From: DATJYV01 sp035499415
GTDB taxonomy: Bacteria > Bacteroidota > Ignavibacteria > UBA10030
Direction of reading: 5' to 3'
Assembly (NCBI GenBank): GCA_035499415.1
Contig: DATJYV010000103.1
Coordinates: 1 to 24,144 of the forward strand
DNA length: 24,144 nt
The position numbers and the translations under genes were made by a program. The notes under the pieces are model-generated. The model was not told the DNA's origin and did no database searches. It saw nothing but the letters and a program-made list of their open reading frames with translations. Below, piece by piece: positions 1 to 7,351 of this stretch (position 1 is the first letter of the stretch; each line of letters opens with the position of its first letter).

Positions 1-2151
1 TTGAAAGCTCTCCTTCGCCATCTCGTAATGGCCCGAATAAAAGTACGAGCGGCCGAGCCGGCCGAGCCGAATCGATTCAAGAATTGGATTCCCAATCATG
101 CGAACGTTTTGCAGCAACTCGACGGCGGCGGAAAAATCGCCACGCATGAAGCGGTCACGGGCGCGGAGATAGCGCGAGATGTTTGCCGCGGGACCGGCCG
201 AAGACATCTTGTCGAGAAGGACGTTCCGGGCGCTGTCAGACATGTCTTCAACATACACAGGTTGAAGCGCGGCGCGCACTTTGGAATCGCCGGTGATCGC
301 AAGCCGGACTGCACACGCCTCGTCCCATCCGTCGGAAAGATGCGTCTCCAGCAACTCTCCGTACAGCTTTCTCGCCTCGTTCAGTCCCGCAGGTTCCCCT
401 TTTACCGACAACGCCCAGAGACAATCCCCCACCATCAACTTGAGCGGAAGGAGCGAACCGCCAAGCGTGGAATCGCGAAGCGCCTTTCTCCCTTCATCGA
501 TCGCCGGGCGGTATTCGTGGAGCCGAAAGAGGGCGGCAATTTCCTGCTGGATCGCCTCGGGTGTCCTGCTGAGCTTGAGCGTTTGGCGGGCTTCATCGAG
601 CGCCGCCTGGTATTGTTTCCGGGAAAGCATGGAACGGGTGCGCTCTGTACGGTCGGCAACGACGCGCGCGCACTCTTTAAGGAAGATCGAGGGTCGTCGA
701 TAGAGATAGTTTGATTTCTCGACCTCAAACTGCGTGACAGGGATGGTATCCAGGTATCGGCGCCACTCCGCCGCGAGCTGTTCGACGTCTTTACCATACA
801 ATATTTCGAAATTGGCAGTTCGGTAGAGCGTCTTGAACCTCCGGAGCCCGTAACGATTGATGAGAAATTTGCAGAACGACCCTGCGAGAGGATAGCTGAC
901 GGCCGGAGAGATCTGGAAGAAGCCAAAGAGCGACACGAGGAGGGACATATCCGGCTTCACGCCGCTCGTGAGGATCTCGGCCGCCGTCCTGTGCAGGGTG
1001 CGGCCGTCCGATTCGTCGGCAATCGCCACGGCAAGGCCTTCGGTCAGCCCTGAACGGAGGGAAGCCCGCACGAGCGGAAAACCGAATGCCGCCGCCATGA
1101 CATGCACCAGTTCATGCGGAAGGGTTGACTCGACGTCGTCGAGGTTGATATGGATCTGGGAGAGCCACGGCTTGGTGATGTCGGTCCACCCGGCGCCGAT
1201 GAGTCTCCCCTTTTCCGTCGACGAGCGATAGAGAAAGGACCGGATTTTGCGGGTCGGAGAAACGCGGAGGAGCGCTGAGGTGCGGTCGTACAGGTATTCG
1301 TGAAACATGGCGACCTCCTCCAGCCGTGCCGGGGTCAGGCGGTCGGCAGGATAGATGATCTCGAAATGTTGAGTCTCGCACACTCCGCCGAGCGCTGATT
1401 TGATCGAATCATCGGAGGATGAGAGCCCGAGGTCGTCGCTCCACACGAACACGGCCGCAAGAGCGAGCAACGCAACCGTCGCAATGCGAAACTGGGCCGT
1501 CGCAAGGACCTTTATCTTCTCTACGCGCCTTCGAAGGAATGCAAGACCGGCGAACCAATACATCCCTGCGGCGAGAAAAGTCACCGCTCGGAACAGGACG
1601 AGCCGGGGGAAGACGGAGATACTCTCGTCGTGCGTAATGCCGGGGAAATATCCGATGATGGGGTCAAACGCGAAAATGCGAGGTCCGGACATCGTCACGA
1701 GAATGATATGAAGAAGATGAAGGACGACGAGAACGATGAACGTTGTCTTCCGCCATTCTTTTCGGACCGAGAAGACGAGAAAAGCCAGACAAGCGGCGTA
1801 GAGCACAGATGGGATAACGAGGAGGAGATAGTACGCCGTCCCTTCGAGCAGTGAGCAATTCTTCACGAAGAAGGCGTTCGCACTCATGACTCCAAACGGG
1901 ATCAGAGTAAGAAGCAGGGAGAACAGGACCGAGAGACGGAATCGCCGCCGGGACTCCTTCGGCGGGGCCGGCGGACCCGCCTGCAAGGAGAGAACGATAA
2001 GCCCTGCAACGGGCGAACAGATGACCGCCATAAGAGCGGAAAACTCGAATCCGAGATAGTTCAGGAGAGGGATTTGGGTGAAGAGCAGCGAAACGAGGAG
2101 AACAAAGAGAGCGGAGTACGCGACAGACCGGGGAATGGGAGGGAGTCTCAC
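1..2151 (-). CDS. Multi-pass membrane protein with a gluzincin (HEXXH) metallopeptidase domain, 3' end outside the window
   Basis: The minus strand is open from a GTG at 2151 to the window edge, giving 717 codons without a stop; the C-terminus is missing. Residues 10-240 contain about seven hydrophobic segments. A soluble domain follows with the zinc motif HELVH (H346, E347, H350) and a TEG motif 20 residues later (E371), the HEXXH...E arrangement of gluzincin peptidases such as the MA-like families. From about residue 455 the chain is helical and rich in Ala, Leu and Arg, resembling TPR-type repeats. It is probably a membrane-anchored protease with an extracytoplasmic catalytic domain; the substrate is unknown. 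A TAA lies directly before the GTG, so the start cannot be further upstream. No Shine-Dalgarno sequence is visible, and the ATG at residue 41 is an alternative but would remove the first TM. It lies 96 bp downstream of murA on the same strand, so co-transcription is possible. Confidence 0.85.
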   Translation of the reverse strand, partial: MRLPPIPRSVAYSALFVLLVSLLFTQIPLLNYLGFEFSALMAVICSPVAGLIVLSLQAGPPAPPKESRRRFRLSVLFSLLLTLIPFGVMSANAFFVKNCSLLEGTAYYLLLVIPSVLYAACLAFLVFSVRKEWRKTTFIVLVVLHLLHIILVTMSGPRIFAFDPIIGYFPGITHDESISVFPRLVLFRAVTFLAAGMYWFAGLAFLRRRVEKIKVLATAQFRIATVALLALAAVFVWSDDLGLSSSDDSIKSALGGVCETQHFEIIYPADRLTPARLEEVAMFHEYLYDRTSALLRVSPTRKIRSFLYRSSTEKGRLIGAGWTDITKPWLSQIHINLDDVESTLPHELVHVMAAAFGFPLVRASLRSGLTEGLAVAIADESDGRTLHRTAAEILTSGVKPDMSLLVSLFGFFQISPAVSYPLAGSFCKFLINRYGLRRFKTLYRTANFEILYGKDVEQLAAEWRRYLDTIPVTQFEVEKSNYLYRRPSIFLKECARVVADRTERTRSMLSRKQYQAALDEARQTLKLSRTPEAIQQEIAALFRLHEYRPAIDEGRKALRDSTLGGSLLPLKLMVGDCLWALSVKGEPAGLNEARKLYGELLETHLSDGWDEACAVRLAITGDSKVRAALQPVYVEDMSDSARNVLLDKMSSAGPAANISRYLRARDRFMRGDFSAAVELLQNVRMIGNPILESIRLGRLGRSYFYSGHYEMAKESFQ

Positions 2152-2247
2152 TTAGAAATGCGTTGGGAGGATGTGCAGAATCTTCGCGTTACCCGCCGAC
2201 AAATCGGAGGGTGATGGTATTTTGGCGAATACCGGCACGGAGGTCAA

Positions 2248-3516
2248 TTAAAATTCTTCACCGCGTTCCCGGGTGATCGAAGCTCCAAGAGCCTGGAGTT
2301 TCTTTTCAATACTCTCGTACCCGCGGTCAAGGTGGTAAACCCGAAGCACCTCGGTTCTCCCTTCCGCGGCAAGTCCCGCGAGGATGAGAGACGCGCTCGC
2401 CCGAAGGTCGGTCGACATAACCTTGGCGCCGCGAAGCCCGGGGACACCGACAACCGTCGCAATGTTCTCTTTCACGCTGATGTTTGCCCCAAGCCGGTTG
2501 AGCTCGGGCACGTGCATGAACCGGTCGAAGTAAATCGTGTCTGTCACGGTGCTCGTCCCGTTTGCCCGGGCCATGAATGCAATCCACTGCGCCTGAAGGT
2601 CCGTCGGAAATCCCGGATATATCGCCGTCGCGGCGTTGACAGGCCGAATCTCCTCCTGCCCGTCGACCTCAACATAGTCGCTGCCCGTCCGGACGGTTGC
2701 ACCGGCATCGTCCAGCTTCACGACGAGCGCTCCCAGGTGTTTCGGATTGCAGCCGGCAATGCGCACGTTTGATCCCTTCCCCCCCATGGCCGCGGCAATC
2801 ATAAACGTTCCGGCCTCAATGCGGTCCGGTATCGTCGTCGCATCCGCCGCGTGCAGGTCGTCGACGCCCTCGATTTCAAGATGCGCGGTACCGATTCCGT
2901 CGATCTTCGCCCCCATCGACACGAGGAACTCCGCAAGCGACGTAATCTCGGGCTCCATGGCCGCATTTTCGATGAGGGTTGTTCCCTTCGCCAGAACGGC
3001 CGCCATGAGAACGTTTCCGGTCGCCCCGACGCTGGAAATATCGAACAGGATCCTCGCTCCTGCGAGGCGGGCCGCCTTCGCGACGATGTACCCTGATTCG
3101 AGGTCGATCTGCGCGCCGAGCTTGCGAAGCCCCTCGAGATGCAGATTGACCGGGCGCGGCCCCCAGGCGCATCCTCCGGGAAGGGAGACCCGGGCCCGGC
3201 CGAAGCGGGCAATCAGGGGACCGAGGACGTAGATCGAGGCCCGCATCTTTTTGACGTGCTCGTACGGCGCCTCCTGGTTTGCGATGTGCGATGAATCGAC
3301 GAACAGCGTGTGATCCTTCTGTTCGAGCGCCAGCCCCATCGACTCGAGGAGCCGCGTCATCGTCGCCACATCCCGCAGCTTCGGCGTATTCCGAAGCATG
3401 AACCGTCCCGGTGCAAGAAGCGTCGCCGGCATCAACGCGAGCGAGGCATTCTTCGCCCCGCTGACCGTCACGGTCCCCCGGAGCGGCCTGCCTCCCTGGA
3501 TGACGAATTTATCCAT
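2248..3516 (-). CDS. murA: UDP-N-acetylglucosamine 1-carboxyvinyltransferase MurA
   Basis: This enzyme transfers enolpyruvate from PEP to UDP-GlcNAc in the cytoplasm, the first committed step of peptidoglycan synthesis. The 422 residues match the usual family length. The N-terminal region has SGAKNA with K22 and N23, and the active-site loop GGCAWGPRPVNLHLEG carries the catalytic Cys at residue 116, the residue alkylated by fosfomycin in other MurA proteins. The motif GFPTDLQAQ, including the conserved general-base Asp, is also present. The ATG start gives the canonical N-terminus MDKFVIQGG. The gene begins 29 bp after the permease stop on the same strand, so the two are probably co-transcribed. 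Presence of Cys rather than Asp in the loop predicts a fosfomycin-sensitive enzyme; that is an inference from the family. Confidence 0.97.
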   Translation of the reverse strand: MDKFVIQGGRPLRGTVTVSGAKNASLALMPATLLAPGRFMLRNTPKLRDVATMTRLLESMGLALEQKDHTLFVDSSHIANQEAPYEHVKKMRASIYVLGPLIARFGRARVSLPGGCAWGPRPVNLHLEGLRKLGAQIDLESGYIVAKAARLAGARILFDISSVGATGNVLMAAVLAKGTTLIENAAMEPEITSLAEFLVSMGAKIDGIGTAHLEIEGVDDLHAADATTIPDRIEAGTFMIAAAMGGKGSNVRIAGCNPKHLGALVVKLDDAGATVRTGSDYVEVDGQEEIRPVNAATAIYPGFPTDLQAQWIAFMARANGTSTVTDTIYFDRFMHVPELNRLGANISVKENIATVVGVPGLRGAKVMSTDLRASASLILAGLAAEGRTEVLRVYHLDRGYESIEKKLQALGASITRERGEEF

Positions 3517-3545
3517 GGTTCATCACCAAATTCCGTCGCCCCTGA

Positions 3546-5555
3546 TCAAGAGACTTTTTTCGCGAGATCGAACACCCGGATGGGGAGAACCATGGCATTG
3601 AGGCCCGCAAACTGCGCACGCCTCTGGAACTCCATACCCGTTTCATTGTGGAGGAAGCGTTGGTACCACCGGTCGCGCTCGAACACCAGCTTCCCCGAGA
3701 AAAAGATCGACCGCGGGAACTCCCTGGCGATCTGGACTGTGAGTTTTTCCAATTCGTCCAATACATCGATCCCCACCCCCATCCGATATGCGGCAGTAAG
3801 CCCCAATTTTTTTGCGAAAGCGACATACTGCTTCAGCGAATCTTCCGTTTGACTGATCGTGTGCTGCACATCCGTCCGTTCTTTCAGGGTACCAGCGTCG
3901 ACGAGGCTGATCGAGACAAAGAGAAAATTTCTGAAGTGATTGGGAAACAGACGTTGGATCGTGAGAAGCGTGTGAATGCCGAGGCCGCCGAACTCCGACA
4001 CAAGAATCACCGCTGTTGCCGCGCTCGGGTCGACCGGTCTCTCCGCCGTCATCTGTTCCGGCGGGATATCGGTAAGAATTTCGTCGAGCCGTCCGAGATT
4101 TCCCTTCACGATGGTGTAGTGCCGTTTGATGAGGTAACAAAGTCCGATGACCCCCGTTGTGGCGAGCAGCGTGATCCATCCCCCCTCCCCGAATTTTTCG
4201 TAGAGACTGACGAACAGGATGGACAGACAGAGGCAAAGCCCGATCACATGAATGACAATGTGGCGGGACCACTCCGGGTCTCTTGTCCGCTGCTGGATCC
4301 AGTAACGGACCATCCCCACCTCGGACAGCGAAAATGTCAGAAAGACGTTGATCGAGTACATTAGGACAAGCGTGGAAGTATTTCCTTTCGTGTAGAGAAG
4401 TGTGGCAATCGCAGCGCTCGCAATCAGGACGACGCCGTTCTGCATCGTCAAGCGGTTTGAAAGAGAGCTGAATCGATGCGGCAGCCAGGAGTCCAGTGAC
4501 ATGTTGGACATCACGCGAGGTCCGTCGATGAACCCCGTCTGCGCGGCGACGAACAACAGCGCGGCTTCGGAAGCGAGCGCGACAACCACGAAGAGCCGGC
4601 CCAGCGGCAGGTCGAGCGGGCGCCAATTCCCCGCAAATCGTTCGAGAAGAACGGCGTTCATAGTCTTGCCGGTCTCGGGCGATGCATGAAAGAGAAGATA
4701 GCAGAGCAAAATCCCCCCCGCCGTAAATGTCAGCGAGAGCGCCATGTAGGCCATCGTCCTTCGGGCCGTCTCCACTTTCGGTTCGCGCATGATCTGAATC
4801 CCGTTGGACACGGCCTCGATGCCGGTGTATGTCCCGGCTCCCATCGAGTACGCCCTGACAAAAAGGGCTGCGATCCCCATGAAGCCGATCGTCCGGATGT
4901 CGGTCTCTGCACCCGATCGGATCTCAGAGACTACCGCACCTGTCTCGAAGAGGTGGGTTGCGATGCCGCCGAGAATGAGAGTGAAATGCGCCAGAAGGAA
5001 GATGAGGAAAATGGGGGTCAAAATTGTGACCGATTCCTTCACCCCGCGGAGGTTAAGAATCGTCAGGAGGCCGATGACGGCCGCGACCACGACGAGCTTG
5101 TATTGAAGAAGGGAAGGGGAAAGCAGGCTGAATATCTGGTCGGCGCCGCTGGCAATCGAAACGGAAATCGTCAAAACATAATCGACGAGGAGGGCGGCGC
5201 CCGAGATCACTCCGTAGCGCGGGCCGAGAAGCTTCGTCGCGACGATGTATCCGCCGCCGCCGTACGGAAAGTTCTCGACGATCCGTGAGTATGCATAGGA
5301 AATGACGAAGACGGTGAAGGCGGTCGCAAGAGCCAGCCCGATGGCGAGATAGGCGTGTTGGCCCAGGGCCCGGAATGCTTCATCCGGCCCATAGGCGGAG
5401 GATGAGAGGCCGTCGGCCCCGAGACCAACCCATGCAAGAAATGCGATGAGAGAAATGCGATGGAAGATCGTTGGATCCTGAAGATTGCGCGGCCTCCCGA
5501 AAAAGATCTCCTTAAGGCGCGCGGACCCCGTCGCATTGCCGATTTTTTTCTCCAT
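3546..5555 (-). CDS. APC-superfamily permease, KimA-like potassium importer
   Basis: This is a 669-aa polytopic inner-membrane transporter with about 12 hydrophobic segments up to residue 540 and a soluble C-terminal domain. The core resembles Bacillus KimA (YdaO) more than classical amino-acid permeases: GADGLSSSAYG keeps the Asp-x6-Tyr pair (D48, Y55), ENFPYGGGGYIVATKLLG is the family signature, and LLVDYVLTISVS keeps the Asp-Tyr and Ser pattern (D125, Y126, S133). From memory, the matching KimA residues line the K+ site, so proton-coupled potassium uptake is the best guess; amino-acid transport cannot be excluded. I chose the ATG at 5555 (MEKKIGNATG) instead of an in-frame TTG at 5663, because the added 36 residues are not membrane-like and the TTG would lie beside the repeat element. 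It is followed by murA 29 bp downstream. I did not recognise a c-di-AMP riboswitch in the leader. Confidence 0.85.
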   Translation of the reverse strand: MEKKIGNATGSARLKEIFFGRPRNLQDPTIFHRISLIAFLAWVGLGADGLSSSAYGPDEAFRALGQHAYLAIGLALATAFTVFVISYAYSRIVENFPYGGGGYIVATKLLGPRYGVISGAALLVDYVLTISVSIASGADQIFSLLSPSLLQYKLVVVAAVIGLLTILNLRGVKESVTILTPIFLIFLLAHFTLILGGIATHLFETGAVVSEIRSGAETDIRTIGFMGIAALFVRAYSMGAGTYTGIEAVSNGIQIMREPKVETARRTMAYMALSLTFTAGGILLCYLLFHASPETGKTMNAVLLERFAGNWRPLDLPLGRLFVVVALASEAALLFVAAQTGFIDGPRVMSNMSLDSWLPHRFSSLSNRLTMQNGVVLIASAAIATLLYTKGNTSTLVLMYSINVFLTFSLSEVGMVRYWIQQRTRDPEWSRHIVIHVIGLCLCLSILFVSLYEKFGEGGWITLLATTGVIGLCYLIKRHYTIVKGNLGRLDEILTDIPPEQMTAERPVDPSAATAVILVSEFGGLGIHTLLTIQRLFPNHFRNFLFVSISLVDAGTLKERTDVQHTISQTEDSLKQYVAFAKKLGLTAAYRMGVGIDVLDELEKLTVQIAREFPRSIFFSGKLVFERDRWYQRFLHNETGMEFQRRAQFAGLNAMVLPIRVFDLAKKVS

Positions 5556-5596
5556 TGCGTGAGAATCGTCGGTGTGATTTCTCAGAAATGCGGGAC

Positions 5597-5624
5597 AAAG
5601 TACGAAGAATTTTGCTATCTCCAA
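5597..5624 (-). promoter_or_regulatory. Weak candidate promoter for the KimA-like permease
   Basis: Reading the minus strand there is TTGGAG (5619-5624), a 16-bp spacer, and TACTTT (5597-5602), about 42 bp before the chosen ATG. The same stretch also reads TTTG...TACTTTG, close to the Bacteroidota pattern TTTG-N19-TAnnTTTG but one base short. The match is poor and the call rests mainly on its position between the repeat element and the gene. Confidence 0.2.
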
Positions 5625-5665
5625 AGGCGGTAATCGAAAGCCGCGGTCGTGTCCTCTTTCCAATT

Positions 5666-5811
5666 AACTGTCACCCCGATATCTGTGCCGTGGTCAGTCG
5701 TGAAAGGCAGGCTCATCCGCATCTGGCTGAGGTTCGGGGTCTGTGAACGTCAGATGCGGAAACCGCGTCGATGCACGGGGCAATCACGTTGAGCATGATG
5801 TTTCCGTAATA
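5666..5811 (-). repeat. Dispersed intergenic repeat, copy A
   Basis: Read on the minus strand, this stretch contains four blocks in the same order as copy B at 16716-16886: block 1 (5788-5811, 20 of 24 identical), block 2 (5726-5760, built on GCATCTGA, GTTC and ACCCCGAACCTC), block 3 (5693-5712, 18 of 20 identical, GCCTGCCT...ACTGAC) and block 4 (5666-5679, 13 of 14 identical, TCGGGGTGAC). The spacers between blocks differ in length. Copy A contains a perfect 10-bp inverted repeat (TCCGCATCTG with CAGATGCGGA, 5716-5725 and 5751-5760). It points toward the permease gene and ends 110 bp before its ATG. It may be a mobile non-coding repeat, a decayed gene fragment or a regulatory element; none is established. 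Confidence 0.75.
5716..5760. repeat. Perfect 10-bp inverted repeat with 25-nt loop
   Basis: TCCGCATCTG at 5716-5725 is exactly complementary to CAGATGCGGA at 5751-5760. Inside the loop GTTC (5732-5735) can pair with GAAC (5745-5748). It sits inside repeat copy A, in a divergent spacer where no gene ends, and has no T-tract on either strand, so it is not an ordinary terminator. It could be an operator or a structured RNA element. Confidence 0.7.
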
Positions 5812-5857
5812 TGTTGGAGTCCGCTGAATTGAGGAGACGACCGTAGCCGCACATGCC

Positions 5858-5886
5858 TTGTCTTTCGTTAAAATTTTTTGTAGCTA
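5858..5886 (+). promoter_or_regulatory. Weak candidate promoter for purA
   Basis: TTGTCT (5858-5863) is separated by 17 bp, including an AT-rich run, from TAGCTA (5881-5886). This would give a leader of roughly 90 nt before the purA ATG. The -10 match is poor; the correct spacing and local AT-richness are the only support. Confidence 0.22.
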
Positions 5887-5946
5887 TCACGACAAACGCT
5901 GCGCCCGCGCAATCGCCTTCCCGTTCGTGCGACAATGCGTGGTGCG

Positions 5947-5974
5947 CATTCCGCACTCACCATTCCGCATTCCG
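5947..5974 (+). repeat. Heptamer tandem microrepeat (CATTCCG units) before purA
   Basis: Four consecutive 7-bp units run CATTCCG, CACTCAC (degenerate), CATTCCG, CATTCCG, ending 10 bp before the purA ATG at 5985. The array takes the place where a Shine-Dalgarno sequence would lie, and none is visible. Short heptamer arrays can vary in copy number by slippage. Confidence 0.65.
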
Positions 5975-5984
5975 ATTTCAAATT

Positions 5985-7277
5985 ATGCCTGTCGAGGTCA
6001 TCGTCGGCGCACAGTGGGGAGACGAAGGCAAGGGGAAGATCGTCGACCTGCTCAGCGGGAAAGTCGACATCGTGGCACGGTATCAGGGTGGGGCGAACGC
6101 CGGCCACACCGTGGTCATCCCGTCGAAGAACGGATCGGAGGAACGCGAGTTTGTCCTCCATCTCATCCCATCCGGCATATTTCATCCCCGCGTGACCTGT
6201 GTGATCGGCAACGGCGTTGTGGTCGACCCCGCCGCCCTTATGGCGGAAATCGCCCGGCTCGAAGCGGCGGGTGTTTCCGTCCGCGGTCGTCTGCTCATCA
6301 GTCATAACGCGCACCTGATCATGCCGTACCACAAAGTTCTCGACACGTTGCGCGACCGCGGCACTCAGAAGATCGGGACAACCGGCCGGGGGATCGGCCC
6401 GGCTTACATCGACAAATACATGCGCGCCGGCATTCGTGTCGTCGACCTGTTGAATCGCGACGTCCTTTCGACCAAGCTCAAGCAGAACATCGAGCAGAAC
6501 AACGAGCTCCTGCGCAAGCTGTATCGCACGCGCGAGCTCGACGTCGATGCGATCATTCATGAGTATGAGGAGTTCGACAAGCAGATCGACGGCTACGTCA
6601 CCGACACTTCGGAATATCTTGACCGCGAAATTCGCAAGGGGAAGCACATCCTCGCCGAAGGGGCCCAGGGAGCTTTGCTCGACATCGACCTCGGCACGTA
6701 TCCCTATGTGACCTCCTCGAGCCCGACGAGCGGCGGGGCGTGCACGGGGCTGGGCATCCCTCCAACCTCCATCCGGTCGATCATCGGCGTCGCCAAGGCA
6801 TACACCACGCGCGTCGGGAATGGGCCGTTTCCGACAGAGCTCCAGGATGCGACAGGCAGCCGGCTGCGGGAAATCGGCCACGAGTTCGGAGCCACCACCG
6901 GCAGGCCGCGCCGCTGCGGATGGCTCGACCTCGTGAGCTTGAAGTATTCGGTACGGGTCAACGGAATTCAATCCCTTGCGATGACGAAGCTCGACGTCTT
7001 CGACCAGTTCGACGAGATACTCGTTTGCGTTGGCTACCGCCGCAAGGGAAAGATCCTCCGTCATTTCCCCACCGATGTCGGAACGCTTGAGGAATCGGAG
7101 CCCGAATATCGATCCTTCCGCGGCTGGCGAACGCCGATCGGCCAGGTCCGGTCGTACCGGGCTCTTCCCGCCAACGCCCGGAAATATGTCGAATCCGTCG
7201 GGCGGCTTCTCGACTCAAGAATTCGAATGGTCTCCGTCGGCGCGAGAAGGGACCAGACGCTCAACGTCGCACAATAA
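5985..7277 (+). CDS. purA: Adenylosuccinate synthetase
   Basis: PurA joins IMP and aspartate using GTP to form adenylosuccinate, the first step from IMP to AMP, in the cytoplasm. The 430-aa product carries all family signatures: GAQWGDEGKGKIVDLL at the N-terminus with the catalytic Asp and GTP-binding glycines, NAGHTVV, TTGRGIGPAYIDK, EGAQGALLDIDLGTYPYVT, AYTTRVGNGPFPTE and TGRPRRCGWLDL. After NAGHTVV there is a short insertion (roughly residues 47-54) relative to the E. coli enzyme as I remember it. The ATG at 5985 gives the canonical start; the frame stays open upstream to 5853, but that extension runs through the microrepeat and is not family-like. No Shine-Dalgarno sequence is visible. 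A histidine-kinase gene follows 74 bp downstream on the same strand. Confidence 0.97.
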   Translation: MPVEVIVGAQWGDEGKGKIVDLLSGKVDIVARYQGGANAGHTVVIPSKNGSEEREFVLHLIPSGIFHPRVTCVIGNGVVVDPAALMAEIARLEAAGVSVRGRLLISHNAHLIMPYHKVLDTLRDRGTQKIGTTGRGIGPAYIDKYMRAGIRVVDLLNRDVLSTKLKQNIEQNNELLRKLYRTRELDVDAIIHEYEEFDKQIDGYVTDTSEYLDREIRKGKHILAEGAQGALLDIDLGTYPYVTSSSPTSGGACTGLGIPPTSIRSIIGVAKAYTTRVGNGPFPTELQDATGSRLREIGHEFGATTGRPRRCGWLDLVSLKYSVRVNGIQSLAMTKLDVFDQFDEILVCVGYRRKGKILRHFPTDVGTLEESEPEYRSFRGWRTPIGQVRSYRALPANARKYVESVGRLLDSRIRMVSVGARRDQTLNVAQ

Positions 7278-7351
7278 CCTCCGACGGCGATGAATTTTTC
7301 CTTCCGCGATCCTGAACCTCCGATTGTGAAGCACCCGCACCAGGCCGGATA

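Noticed and set aside
1..714. A 237-codon plus-strand open frame at the left edge
   Set aside because: The minus strand here encodes the C-terminal part of the membrane metallopeptidase, continuous with its HELVH domain; the plus frame has no domain features.
2216..2233. A 6-bp hairpin (GGTATT/AATACC) after murA
   Set aside because: The stem is short and AT-containing and no T-tract follows on the minus strand, so I do not call it a terminator.
5556..5984. A c-di-AMP (ydaO-type) riboswitch before the KimA-like gene
   Set aside because: Expected because of the Bacillus precedent, but I could not recognise the conserved riboswitch core in the leader. A covariance-model search would settle it.
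5868..7064. A 398-codon minus-strand open frame opposite purA
   Set aside because: It is antisense to purA, which carries every family motif; no domain is recognisable in the translation.
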